In this document: positions 49,981 to 61,885 of the stretch, in pieces
Numbering within the stretch: the stretch's first letter is position 1
Layout: every line of letters starts with the position of its first letter
Assembly: GCF_021462225.1 (NCBI RefSeq)
Contig: NC_061802.1
Location: 8,637,859 to 8,701,858, forward strand
Direction of reading: 5' to 3'
Source: Girardinichthys multiradiatus
Taxonomy: Eukaryota > Chordata > Actinopteri > Cyprinodontiformes > Goodeidae
DNA: 64,000 bases
The notes under the pieces: generated by a model
The model's input: only the letters and a program-made list of their open reading frames with translations
Told to the model about the DNA's origin: nothing
Database searches by the model: none
Program-made: the position numbers and the translations under genes

Positions 49981-50359
49981 CGGGCTGCACAGTGGGCAGT
50001 TGGTAGCACTGTTGCCTTGCAGCAAGAAGGTTCTGGGTTCGACTCCCGGCCAGGGGTCTTTCTGCATGGAGTTTGCATGTTCTCCCCACGCATGCGTGGG
50101 TTCTCACCGGGTACTCCGGCTTCCTCCCACAGTCCAAAAACATGACTGTTAGGTTAACAGGTCTCTGTAAATTGCCCTTAGGTGTGAATGAGTGTGTGCA
50201 TGGTTGTTTGTCCTGTATGTCTCTGTGTTGCCCTGCAATGGATTGGCGACCTGTCCAGGGTGTAGCCTGCCTCTCGCCCATAGACTGCTGGAGATAGGCA
50301 CCAGCTCCCTTGTGACCCACTATGGATAAGCGGTATAGAAGATGAATGAATGAATGAAG
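49981..50359 (+). mobile_element. tRNA-derived SINE with target-site duplication
   Basis: Starts cgggctgcacagtgggcagt, with an A-box-like segment (tggtagcactg) and a B box (gggttcgactccc, from 50035). It continues through the fish SINE body (tttgcatgttctccccacgc, actccggcttcctcccac, 'cgacctgtccagggtgta', 'gataagcggtatagaagatg') and ends in a (aatg)n tail. The 10-bp duplication agtgtttgag flanks it at 49971-49980 and 50360-50369, so the full insertion is defined. Pol III promoter boxes are largely intact. Confidence 0.92.
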
Positions 50360-53300
50360 AGTGTTTGAGCTAGTACTTTTGTCAAAAAAACAGCAGTGCA
50401 ATCATTTAATAATTATTATTTTGGAAAGAGCTGGGTTACTTATTAGGGATGTATGATTGCTAGAAAGTATTATTTTGCTGCAATGTTCTATAAAGCGAGA
50501 AAAAACACTTTTCTTTATATTTTTGTTTGCCATTAATGTCCCCAGAATCTTTTGCTTCTCAGCCGCTAAAGAAATACGCCCGGTGTGGGGACTAATAAAC
50601 TGGTTAAATTTGGATAGTAGGACAGGAGTTAGCTTAGGCTAAGGGACCTCAGTTTTGTTGTGGTATTGAACTTTTTCTCGTTGATGTTTTGATGTCTTGA
50701 TGTCGGGGTTTAAATACACATCAGTTTGAACATCTGTTTGAATCATGCCAGCTGGTATCCTGCTCATTTTTATTTTGCTAAGATAGGTTAAATGCATTGT
50801 TATAAAATTTGATTTTTTCCAATGTCTGTGATTGATTTAACGCCCTTATCTTTAAACCAATCGATTGAAACAATTGAACTGAAACAGAATCATGCTAACG
50901 GAGTTCCCGTTTCAGTTTTTTCCCTTTTTGGCTAAGCTAGGCTATAGTCCTCTTGATAAAAAGGTCTTACAGTTTTTTTAAGAGTGGATATTTGTTTTGT
51001 TTTTGACCAGCAAAACATTTAAAGTATTTCCCAAACTGTAAATTATATCAAGTCCAATTTTACCTAAAATGAGAAATAAAACAACTAAAACAGACAGGAG
51101 TTAGCATAGGCTAATGAGACCCTCTATTCAGTCCACTTCTGAGTTTCTTTCACTAGTTTCAGACCTCAGCTGCTTTCTGGGGTCTCAGTCAGGTCAAGCA
51201 GTTTAAGGGGGGGGGGGGTCAGGTGGTTCACACACTGCTCATGTCTGGCAGCCTATCTTCTCTCAGGGAGGCCACAGAGGGCAACTGTTAGCATTCGGTG
51301 GTATGCTTTAATCATGGCTTGGCCTCACAAACTGACTGGATCTGAAAATAGATTGGGCCTGTTGAGCCGGTGTGTGTGTCTGTATGTTTATGTTTCTAAC
51401 ATGAGACCTTGAGGGACTCATCTCAACACTTTTGCTGTGGCGCAGTTGTAAAAGTGACAAGTGTGCTGTTAGGAGACACTCAATTGTCGTTAAGAGAAGC
51501 TCTAAATTGTTCATTATGGTATAATAAAGTGTCTGTTTAGGATGAAAGCAAATTGTTTCCCTTAAATATACCTAAAACAAGGTAATGTTTCAAACAAGGC
51601 TACTGTCCTAATGCAGTAATACTTCACAGTAGTTTCTTCCATATATTTTTCATGATCTAAATGAAAAATACATTTAAATAACATTAATATTGCTGCCACA
51701 CATACAGTATGCTGTTTGCCTCGGCTGTTTCTCAGGATAATACATGTGAAATGTATATTTTCTTGACTTTTTTTGTGCCCAGCAGTTATTTCAATGTCAC
51801 TTTCAAATTATGAAAAAGAAATGTAAACTGAGACTCACGCCTCAGATTTCTTCATGTGTGTTGGTGCATTTACTGGAAAACAAAGAGCTTTTGCTTCAAC
51901 CATTCAGTATGTACAGATGTAATATTGTATCACAGGTGATAATGCAAAATTTCCATGTAAGATTAAAGTTTGCATGGTGTTAACACCTGGGTCATGTTCC
52001 TGCAGATCAATTCTCACTATTTAAACTACTGGAAGACTGACAGATCACTTCAAAGGTATATGTCGCAGCGGTGAATCACCGCTTGAAATTCACATCAAGC
52101 AGATCTCTTGGTTGCACAGTCAACAAAATGAAGAGATCTCTCCTTGCACCTTGGAGATTAGATATCAGAACTTCTGCCAGGTTTTACGAGGGGTATTATT
52201 TATGCTTTAGTAACTAGTGTAAATGCCTCCAATAATGTTTTCTCTTTCTCTTTGATGCCATCTGTTTAACCCTTTATCCAGATGTTTTCTGCTTTAGGTT
52301 TCTTCAGTTTTCCTCCAATTTCTTATTCCATTTTCTCAGAATTTCAGTTGGCAAAATCAGAGTAAGCAAATAGTGCTAGTATGGAAAATAAATCCTCCCT
52401 AATGAAGACTTGATAGTTTAGCTGACAGGTTATTCAAGCTAAAATGTATTTACTGTTGTTTTTTTTTTTTACATAAATTTGAAAGGTAATCCAAGCAAAA
52501 CCTCCCTGTGGCTATTAAAGGTCAATTAATCATCAGAACCTTTTTTTATTGAATCAAATGAATGAATTCCACCTTAAACACATTACAGGCTAATAAAAGT
52601 TTAAGATTTGTTAGTTACTGTGGTCTTTCTTCTGCCATTGATATGTTGGGGCACAGCTATGGAGCAAGCTCAGATTTATTGCTATTGCATTCCTAAGAGT
52701 GAAACTGGACTTTGAAGATTTTCCTGGAAGCAAGAGAGAAATTGCGAAAACAAAACAACAAAAATAAATTATTCAGCAGAGTTTATTTACAGCGATGTGA
52801 GCATTTTGGTTATGTCGACAATTTCTGTTTTCATGATGCTCTGGTCCTGATGTTTCAGTTGGAGGCTGAGGAAGAATAGTTTAGCCAATATCTTTTTACC
52901 TAATAAGTAAAAATACACACTAAGAGATTAAAGTAGAGGGAGGCTTTATGGCTACATTTTCCGGGAGTTGATCCAAAGGACAAAAACTTTTTCTATGGGT
53001 TTTTCTGTTTAATTTCCCATTAATACAACAGTTGCGTAATCAGCTGTAGTTAACTAATTAGGTTTTCATTAAACTTAAGTCTTGATACCACCACTTATGT
53101 GATGATCAGCTGTTGCAGAGGAAAGCTTCTGGGCTGTGAAGATAGGTGCAACGTAGTTGATCTGCTTGTAAAGTATTTTCTGGACTCCATGTGGGACTAT
53201 TGGTGTTTATTATCTGTAGCTTTCTAAAATTAACAGTTAGACGCCTATAATGCTCTTATTATTAATAGAGCTTGTAACATGTGCAGAACATTTTTGAATT

Positions 53301-53481
53301 CCTGAATTGAACCTCTTCCTTCTTCTCTCTCAGATGGCATTTTATCCTAGCCTGTCTTGAGTTTATTGCTGGCTGGGAATCCCATAAAACATTTTGATTT
53401 GTTGCCTGTCTGAAAGCCTGTCAGATATGGTTCTGACTCTGTACTATGACTTTTTTACTCACCTTTTTATTTAAATTACAG

Positions 53482-54090
53482 TGCATTCTTGCAAAGTAAT
53501 CATACCCCTTGAATTCTTCCACAACAAACTTTAATGTAATTTATTGGAATTTCATGAGATAGACCAATACAAAATGTTGAATAACTGTAAAGTGAAAATA
53601 AAATTGATTTGTGGTTTTTTACAGTTTTCACAAATAAAAAGTTAAACAAATGGAGGGAACTTGTGTTCGTTCATGTGTTTCCTGTGAACCCTACCTGGTT
53701 AGGAGCAAACTGCAAACTGGACCTTTTTGTGTCTTTTTCTTAACAATCGTTTTCTTCTTGCCAACCCTCCACGAGGACCAGATTTATTTACTGCACAACG
53801 GATTATCCCATCTGAGCTTTGGGTTTCAGCAGCTCCTCCAGAGTTACTCTGGGCCTCTAGGGTGTTTGTTTAATTAAAGCAGTACTTGCCCAGTTTGTTA
53901 TTTTAATTGGTTGGCCATGTCTTGGTGGTATTCTGCTGTGTTCCTTGTTCGTCATGTTTCAGTTTTACCATTCATTTCAGTCATACTAGTTTGTGTTGGT
54001 CTGTCACATTAGATATCACGTGCATTGAAGTTTGAAGTAGTAATGTGACAAGACCCTGGAATGGTAGCAATACTGTTGCATGACACTGTA
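53482..54090 (-). mobile_element. Decayed Tc1-like transposon, family 2, internally deleted
   Basis: The left end, with gcaaagtaatcatacccctt, and the 'agatagaccaatacaaaatg' segment are followed by tttcagcagctcctccagag, ttggccatgtcttggtgg and gtgttccttgttcgtcatgt. These are antisense transposase pieces in the order expected for family 2 in reverse orientation. The right end, near tgtgttggtctgtcacatta, is eroded. It abuts the element at 54115. Confidence 0.65.
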
Positions 54091-54114
54091 CAGTAGATGG
54101 TGTGTTGATTAATA

Positions 54115-55055
54115 CACTGCCTGGCCAAAAAAAGGGCACACACACTAATATTTCGTTGGACCGCCTTTAGCTTTGATTACGGCAGGCATTCGCTGTGGCA
54201 TTGTTTCGATAAGCTTCTGCAATGTCACAAGATTTATTTCCACCCAGTGTTGCATTAATCTTTCACCAAGATCTTGCATTAGTGATGGTACTGTTGCTGA
54301 ACCCCAACCTGACCAACTGCAGCAACCCCAGATCATAGCTAGGCATGATGGGTCCATCACTTCACCTGCCTCTCTTCTTACCCTAAAGCGCCCATCACTT
54401 TGGAACAGGGTAAATCTGGACCCATCAGACCATATGACCTTCTTGCATTGCTCCAAAGTCCAATCTTTATGGTCCTTAGCAAATTGAAGCCTTTTTTCCG
54501 GTTAGCCTCACTGATTAGTGGTTTTCTTAAGGCTACACAGCTGTTCAGTTCCAATCCCTTGAGTTCCCTCCGCATTGTGTGTGTGGAAATCCTCGTAATT
54601 TCACTATTAAACATAGCCTGGAGTTCTACTGTTGTTTTTCTTCGATTTGATTTCACCAAACGTTGAAGTGATCGCTGATCACAATAATTCAGGATTTTTG
54701 TCCAGTCAAATTTCTTCCTCGAAGACGATGGGTCCCCACTATCCTTCCAGTTTTTGATAATGCGTTGGACAGTTCTTAACCCAATTTTGGTAGTTTCTCC
54801 TTAGATGTTTTCTCTGCATGATGCAGGCCAATGATTTGACCCTTCTGAAACAGACTGACATCTTTTCAACGACCACGGGATGTGTCTTTCGCCATGGTTG
54901 TTTAAGAACTGAGAAGCAACTCATTTCACCAGTTGGAGTTAAATAACTTGTTGCCAGCTGAAACATAATCACCCATGCAGTAATTATCCAATGGGATGTT
55001 CGTACCTATTTGCTTGTTAAATCCAGGTGGCAACTTTTTTTTTGGCCAGGCAGTG
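54115..55055 (-). mobile_element. Internally deleted Tc1-like transposon (family 4)
   Basis: 941 bp, bounded by cactgcctggccaaaaaaa and its inverse, with TA at 54113-54114 and 55056-55057. The minus strand carries transposase pieces: the N-terminal region at about 54660-54900, broken by stops, then TTVELQAMFNSEITRISTHT, VIWSDGSRFTLFQSDGR, AMIWGCCSWSGWGSAT, then directly MQDLGERLMQHWVEINL and the C-terminus KAKGGPTKY. The section with the second catalytic Asp and the Glu (normally NPIENLW) has been deleted, so it is non-autonomous. Confidence 0.88.
54145..54900 (-). pseudogene. Tc1-like transposase pseudogene lacking catalytic Asp2 and Glu
   Basis: The longest uninterrupted frame (54145-54456) begins inside the catalytic domain with WSDGSRF, holding the first catalytic Asp. 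It runs through GSAT into MQDLGERL without a frame break, so the internal deletion happens to be in frame. About 80-100 residues expected between these motifs are absent. Upstream parts need frame changes. It cannot be an active transposase. Confidence 0.85.
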
Positions 55056-57625
55056 TAAATTAAGCTGGCAACAAATTTAGACTGTTTGGATATGAAAGGA
55101 GATCTTTTTTGTTTGGATTGTAGTGATATTTTTGGACAAATCTTCCCCTACATCAGACTGTAAAACGTCTTATATACGGAGCACATTGCAGTCCCCTCTT
55201 CAGAAAAAGCTGCTACACACCACTTCCCCTAAATCCATTTGGCGTGTTGCCTTTACATTCTGCTTTGGTAGAGAAGCATCATCATCCAGAGCCAGGAGAC
55301 ATAAAAGGCCTTTTTCAAGCCTTTCAATTCTCTGGTTGGCGTGTTGCTTGCTTCACCGCTGCTGCTGCAACTGAGGGATTGCAAGCACATTAGAAATGGT
55401 TTTACTCTCTGGGGCTCACACAGCAGCAAGTCTCTTGAAGGTAATTGTTCTCATGGGGCTTTTTGAATAGTGCAGAGCTGACTACTTTGTGAAAATAAAT
55501 TATTCTTTGTGCACGGTGCAACTTAATGTAACAGATTCTACAAACAGAGAGTGGCTTGTAACTGCTGAAAACATCAGCTGCTGTTTTATTTAAGATGCTT
55601 TGCCTTTCTAGTTCACGTTTCATATATTTTCTCTGGTGGTTCCAGACCTGGTTCATTTTCCTTAATTACTGACCATAATTCAGTTTTCAGAGGTATGATG
55701 ATTAAGCAAGATTTCAATAGCAGAGTTACTGATCTGCATAGTGGCGGTGGGTCAACGTAAACCTCCAACATCTCAGTGGCTAATGCAGATTTTTGTGACC
55801 ACGCCGACTTTGCTTGCCGTGTCAAAGCCTTAAGTCTCTGAAGGGGCTGCTTAGTTGGAATGTGTCTGTGAAACATTTCAAAATGTAATTTACCTCATTG
55901 GTCAAGAAGAACGTCTGTGGTAGTAGCCAGACTTCATTACAAACAAATTATACAAAGCTGGACCAACGTTTGACTGAGAAGAAGGCAAACAAGGGATATC
56001 TTGATGTGAGAGTTGTTTTCTATAGTGTGGAATGAGATATTCTTAGAGTGGCAGCAAGGCACGCTGTATACGCATAATACTGCTGGTCAGAACAAACTTC
56101 CATAATCTATGTGACAAATGCTGTGTTAACCAGGAGAAAGAGGCTAGTCTCCATTTCTTTGCATGATGCGGAATGAGGCTTTATTCTGTGTTGTGGCGGC
56201 AGGTCAGGGTGCGTATGCCTAATAGTTCAGGTTGGAACAAATTTCTCTAATATCTCTCGGGAATTAAGTGAAGTTTTCCGATATAATTCCGACCCAATAA
56301 TACCAGAAGCTTCAAGGACTCTGGGTGTTTAGGTGTCTCTTGCTTTTAGCTGTTTGACTTACAGTTCAAATGCTAAAAATGCAATTAAAGGTTGCGATTC
56401 TTTGTTTCTGTAGAATATTGCATCAACTCCTACTCCTAGAAATACAGTTAAGTCTTTAAATTGAGCAACCATCGATGAAGTGTTGTGTGTCTGTGCAGAA
56501 AAGCTATTGTTCTTTCCTATGCTCATTTTGCGTTTTAAATCCAAATCATTTGTTAAAGATGTTTGATTAGTTGACAGATGACATATCAAGCCTTTCTGTT
56601 GTCAAACTGGTCTTGGACTTCCAGTTTATCAAGATTCTTTCAATGTTAAATGGGTCAAACCAACCTGCTTCTTCTGAAGAGTATTTTGGTTTCCAGTGCT
56701 TGGAGGCAGGAGCTTGAAACTTTGACTTGGCTGATTTTCTTGGTGGGTTTTGGTTTCTTTTGCTGGCCACATACAGTTTTTTGATAACCAGCTTCGTCTG
56801 TTACATCACCTTTTAAACACAGCAGTATCTCTTTGTAAAGAACTCTCTACTCAGATACTGAGAAATGCTGAAGTATCACCAGGCAACAAGGACACCCTGC
56901 CAATTTTTTCCAAATATAAACGTCCTTTCAGAAAATCTGAAACCTGAGTTAGCACCGTTTTGTTTGAACCAACCAAAATAACTAAGCCTTTTCTGCAAAG
57001 TATCCTCTTTACATCTAACAAACACTTCTGGCTGATTGTTATTTACTACTGAACTTTTTTTTATTGCACTACATTTGTAAAGGTGTCAACGCTGAGCGTT
57101 AAGTTCATATTTAAATAAAAGACTTGTTTTGTTGTAACTAATCTTGATTTAAAAGTCTTTTTATTACGATGCAAAGCAAATATGAGGATGACTGGGATTG
57201 GGTTATTTTACTCAATGATTGACTCATCAAATTAAGGCAGCAGTGCTGTTTTTCATGGTGTCCATGCAGCTGCATGTTAGGCATGTTTGGAGAATTCCAG
57301 CCGTTTTCCATGGAAACATTTATTCACAAGCAATAAAATCTGCTTTAATAGAAGTTGTGGGCAACAGATAATATAGTTGGCAATATAACTGCACTGCAAT
57401 GAAACAACTAAAGTCTATTACTTTTAGTGCATGTTTCATTTCTTTTTCACCTACATGATTTTCCCTGTTTATGAAATTTCTGTAGTTCTTTGTAAAGATA
57501 TTTTTTATGGAAAGAATAAAGTCGGATAAGTGATCCAACCTGCAGTTCTGGTGTGTTGTGATAAATCTGCAGTTTCACTAACAAATGAGTAAATTCTCAA
57601 CCACTTCCTCTTTGCATGTCTGCAG

Positions 57626-57732
57626 GTTTGATGGAAACTTCAATACCAACGTGTCCAAAACCATCTGCTGTGACAGACTTTCCCCCACAGTCAACAGCAG
57701 AGCGTTCAACCCGGGACGAGACCTCAACTCAG
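57626..57732 (+). CDS. cachd1: cachd1 coding exon (107 bp, third visible exon)
   Basis: Begins with the single G that completes the split Glu codon, then FDGNFNTNVSKTICC through NPGRDLNS. It ends with one base of a split codon before the donor gtttgt at 57733. The acceptor is ctgcag at 57620-57625. NVS is a potential N-glycosylation site. The content and both split codons fit vertebrate CACHD1, where the next residue is Val. The Cys-Cys pair appears to have one more Cys than the mammalian protein as I remember it, which had Ser-Cys here. The next exon, which leads into the VWFA domain, was not found before the window end. Confidence 0.94.
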
Positions 57733-58934
57733 GTTTGTTCAGATCTCCCACTGCTGCACACGGAGAAGAAGGCAATGTTACCTGTATGCAAACTAACCTG
57801 CCATAAAATGCACTTCCCACAGAAGAAAGACAGTTTTACCTCTTTTTTTCTTTTCTTAGCTCCAGCAAGTTTAACATTGTGGAGGACATTAATGTTAGCT
57901 CAACATAAGACTCACTCTTCAGAGACAATTTAATACTTCTTTTTCTTTCTATCAGTTTTTTTCAGCCTTTCATCTTTATGATCAAATGATCTCTGCTTTA
58001 CTTTGAACTCTAGTCTGCAGTTTTATTCAGATAGTCTTGTCATTTTATTTCTGTTTTAAATACATTTTTTCTATTTATAAGTTTTAGTTTTAGAGTTTTA
58101 AGTTTTAGAGGTTTAAAAATGTAAGCTTATTATTAAAAGATGTGGGTGGGAGCAAAGGAATCTTATTTTTTCTGACTGCCAGTACAATGCATTTAATGAT
58201 TTTAGTGATTTGTTCACGTGTTCTTGGACCCTGAAACTGACCAGAGAACCACACCCTGGCACGGTTACATCTGCCGGTCTCAGCACGGTTTACCTGGACC
58301 CTAGAGTGGTTCTCCTGCAGTGTGAACGTGTGCCGTTCCCGGTGTTCCATGCAATGTGTCATAAATGCTACGGATTTGAGCTGAAGGAAAAAAAACAAAA
58401 CAAAAAAACATAAGAGCGCAAAGACAAAAGTGTTTGAATTTGGTGTTTGAAGACGAAAAAGTGTCTTGTAGGGCTACAAGGAGTAGTGAAGAGGTCCAGG
58501 CACACAACTACATTTGAAGACCAAAGTAGCAACAGAGGGCAAGATGAGATGGACCTTCTTCTTCGTGCTTTTTTTCTCCTCAATCAGGAGCAATGCTGCT
58601 CCGTTGCAACTGCATGGCGCTGTTTGGTCTGGTCTAAAGGTCTGCGTGACAGCAGACTGCTGCAAGTGAAGATGTGAATTTTCTCACCTTTAAACATGCA
58701 GAGAGGAGAGACGTCGCTGTCTGGATTGATGAAGCTCCAAAGTTTGCCTGAAGAAGTAAAAAGTTTGGGCTTTATAGGGAAGTTTTTTGTCTCAGCCATT
58801 ACAATAACGAGGGCAAGGACTTTAAAGCACAAAACCATGGACTTTTCACCGCGGTGAAGTTAGTTTTAGGCTGGATATTTGGTATTTGTGCTCTGCGGAT
58901 TCACCGGAGTCTTTCTCCCGTTTGACCCGATGCA

Positions 58935-59125
58935 GGCAGTCTGAATGCGGACAGCTGCTTTCTGCCTGCTTCCTGGTCCTGCAGAAGCTGGTTCGCTTAA
59001 AGACGCTCAATACATTTCTAAACCAAACACGCTGTTAAATGGTGGTTTTGTTTTTGTGTGCTTTTGGGGTTATGTTTGTGTGTCTTAACAGTGAATTTTA
59101 TGTGTGATCAGCTGATTTAGGATAT
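58935..59125. repeat. MITE-like repeat, copy 2 of the family at 30 kb
   Basis: From tgcaggcagtctgaatgcgg through aatacatttctaaaccaaac to tgtgtgatcagctgatttag. It is collinear with 29991-30175 and has similar but diverged sequence. The adjacent 58200-58930 is probably also repeat-derived but was not assigned. Confidence 0.6.
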
Positions 59126-59887
59126 TAAAGACCACAATGGCTCCAGCCGTTTCCTGAACACAAATCTGTTAGACTTCTACGTTTAAGTTGGTCTCACAGA
59201 GCGTTATTCACAAAAACGAGCCACAACAGAAACCGTTCCTTTCCCCTGGCTGCCTCTCTGAAGAACGCTAAACAGCCCATGTTGACTGATTTTGTGCATA
59301 TTCGTCTTCTTCTGCTGTAAAAACACTGTATTTATACATATTTACAAGAAAAAATGTTTTATTTGCCAACAATCCTTTCTATGCATTTATGTCTAAAATA
59401 TCTTATTTGAGAGCAAGTGGAACCAAAGTCAAATTCCTTATTTTTTTGCACAAACACGGTGAGTAAAACTGTTTCTGATTATCCACGTTCCGATGCGTAG
59501 AAGTGTCTGCTCATTCCACATATAGGCTTTAGAGGTTTTGCACTTTGCATAAATAATTTTAGGACTGTGACAAACAGCCTATCAGAGATAATGTTTCTCA
59601 CCTACAGCCTCCTGAATTCCTCTGATCAATATAATCCTCATTTTCTCTTTACTCCTTCATAATGTTCTGAATGGTTTTATATTAGTTAGCAGCACAACAT
59701 TTGGCAACTACAGGTCAGTGGTGGTCCTTCAACATGTCCCAGAATGCATTGCATTCAGATTTTTAAGGGCATATACAAGCCAACCGTCTTCAGCGCATCT
59801 TGAGTGCCTTCTGACCTGTATTCAAGGCGGGCTGGAAATGATTGGGTCGCTCCGGACTTATGTTGGTGCCAGATGTGAACGGGGCCA

Positions 59888-59995
59888 AGGCTGTAATTTT
59901 TGGAAACATTTTCTATGGTCTGATGAAACTAAAATTGAAATATTTGGCCGTAGCGACCATCGTAGCATTTAAAGGAAGAAGAAGCATTTAGCTAA
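59888..59995 (+). mobile_element. Tc1-like transposase fragment (first catalytic Asp region)
   Basis: The + strand frame reads NFWKHFLWSDETKIEIFGRS, a classic Tc1 WSDETKIELFG motif with the first catalytic Asp, then stops shortly after at 59970-59972. Upstream text (59718-59880) may belong to the same relic. No terminal repeats were found. Confidence 0.7.
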
Positions 59996-60761
59996 TAGAA
60001 GTTCCTTTGATAATCCTAATTGACCTAAAACATGAATACTTTGGTCTGCGATACCGTCAGACTGTGAATATAAAAGGTTCTGTCTTTTATACAATGTATT
60101 TAAATATCTTGTTTCAGCTGGATGTTGTCCAAGCTTGGCCATTTTCTAGGAAACCTTGATTGTCAGAAGTTATTCATCTGTCATTCCATTGCTGCTCTGT
60201 TTTTCTTCATGAACACCTTCCTTCATAACACATCATGATTGGTGGGGTTTTATTTTCCTTACGAGGCCTGTTTAAATGTGTTCAAGTTACCCCTCAGCCT
60301 CCCTGCTCCTCTTCCCATCCCTCACACTCACTCCTCCTTGACCTCCTTCGCGCCGGGTCTTTTCAGTCTCTCCCATTTGTCTCAAACAAACCAGCCCGCT
60401 GAAGCAGGAAGACGGCACCCGACTAAAGAAACCAGGAATAATTGAGGAGGAGAGAATGATGAATGAAGGGAAAGAAGGGAGGGGTGAGAACTGATTGAAA
60501 TGGAGTAATTGTCTCAAAACGGTGTTGTTTCCTCCAACCCCCTCCCTTTTTATCTTCCACTTTCCTTTTGCTTTAGGAAGGGCAGCTGCAATAGTGGATA
60601 TTAGTGAAACTAACAGCAGAGGCGAGATCAGGGGCTGAGTGCAGTTTGATTGCAGCACTGATTTGATTCATCTACCTTTTCCACTCTATCCCCATTTTTA
60701 CTGTGCAATTTTTCTCCCTCAGTGTACTGTTACACCCTTTTTCTTTACATCCATTTTTCTG

Positions 60762-60862
60762 TATACCTGTCATGTCTTTACTGTTTCAATTCTTGGTCAG
60801 TGATACAAACTGTTGTTCCAGCATGTATATCCAGTCTGTTTGTGAAATATCTTAACATGTTA
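60762..60862 (+). repeat. Diverged direct repeat, copy 1
   Basis: Includes tactgtttcaattcttgg, caaactgttgttccagcat and gtgaaatatcttaacatgtt. The order and spacing match 61495-61592. Confidence 0.65.
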
Positions 60863-61494
60863 TATAGAGATAGTTTTGTGGCTAAATATAAATTTGTAAA
60901 GCTTTGACTTTCCAGTACAGATTAGGCAAATTCCATTTGCCCTAATAATTTAAAGTAGGAGCAGAGGCAAAGTTACGCTGTGTGTGATAGAGCTATTACT
61001 GAAAAAGGGTTTTTTCAAATACTTAAAAGCAGAGACAAAATGCATGTGGTATTGATATTTTAACCCGTCTTTAGCATTTTAAGCTAACATTTAGTTCTAG
61101 CATTATTGAAACAGCAGTTTCTGTTTCCCAACATTTCCCAGTCCAAATTGCTCCATAAAAGAGGTTGAAAGCTCAAAAGGGTAACATTGACAGCAGAACA
61201 ACTTTGCTGTACTCCATTTGAGCCTTCCTATTATCACCCAAAAATCTCACCCTCACTCACTGTCCTGCAGCCTTTATAAGCTTAAAATAAATAATTTAAT
61301 AAGTTTACATCTCTGTATTTTATTTTTAAAACACCTCCCTAATCCTGAAAATTTCTCACTTTCAGTCTTCTTTTTGAGTTTTACAACCAGTAGTCCACCA
61401 GGTGTGGCGGATCAAGCTAAAAATAATCTGAATCCGATTTTTTGCTGCCTCTGCTTTTATCCAATTCTTTGCCTCCTGTTCTACTGTCTGCCAG

Positions 61495-61592
61495 CCATTT
61501 GTCTTGACTGTTTCCATTATTTCTCAGTCCCTAATGCAAACTGTTATTCCAACATATTTACCCAGAACTTTTCTGAAATATCTAAACTTGTT
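61495..61592 (+). repeat. Diverged direct repeat, copy 2
   Basis: Includes gactgtttccattatttctc, caaactgttattccaacata and tctgaaatatctaaacttgt, aligned with 60762-60862 at an offset of about 730 bp. No known family is recognised. Confidence 0.65.
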
Positions 61593-61729
61593 GTTTATTA
61601 TGTTGAACTCCGAATACTTTTCCAAATTGGAACAAGGTTTGAACAAGATTTTGTAAACTATCTCCACATCTTTGAAATAAGTATTTTTGTATGCAATCTG
61701 ATTTGGAACTTAAGAAACAAAATAATCGG

Positions 61730-61885
61730 GTGCCACTCAAGGCGCAGCTCTAGACCCATGCACGGAGGCCTTAGTCCCTGACCCAGAGGTCCCGGGTTCA
61801 GGTCCTGGCCCGGGTGACGTTTGCCGCATGTCTTGCCTCCTCTCTCCGCCCCATTTCCTGGTATCTCACTTTTAGAATAAACTGA
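61730..61885 (+). mobile_element. tRNA-derived SINE fragment
   Basis: Contains ccatgcacggaggccttagt, a B box (gggttcaggtcctgg at 61795-61809), then gccgcatgtcttgcctcct and ccccatttcctgg, with tail agaataaactgaaaagc. It is related to 35788-35890. Confidence 0.7.

Larger units (their letters stand above)
48769..57625 (+). other. cachd1: cachd1 intron between second and third visible exons
   Basis: An 8.9-kb GT-AG intron. It carries a SINE at 49981-50359, a G-run near 51209-51219, a decayed Tc1 at about 53480-54090 and an internally deleted Tc1-like element at 54115-55055. I see no gene or clear repeat in 48769-49970, 50370-53480 or 55058-57610. Confidence 0.88.

Noticed and set aside
60287..60658. 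123-codon open frame on the minus strand
   Set aside because: Antisense of a pyrimidine-rich stretch. The composition explains the lack of stops, and no motif is seen.
61218..61781. 187-codon open frame on the + strand
   Set aside because: Low-complexity hydrophobic content from T-rich DNA, no family similarity, and its end runs into a SINE. It also includes one copy of the diverged direct repeat.
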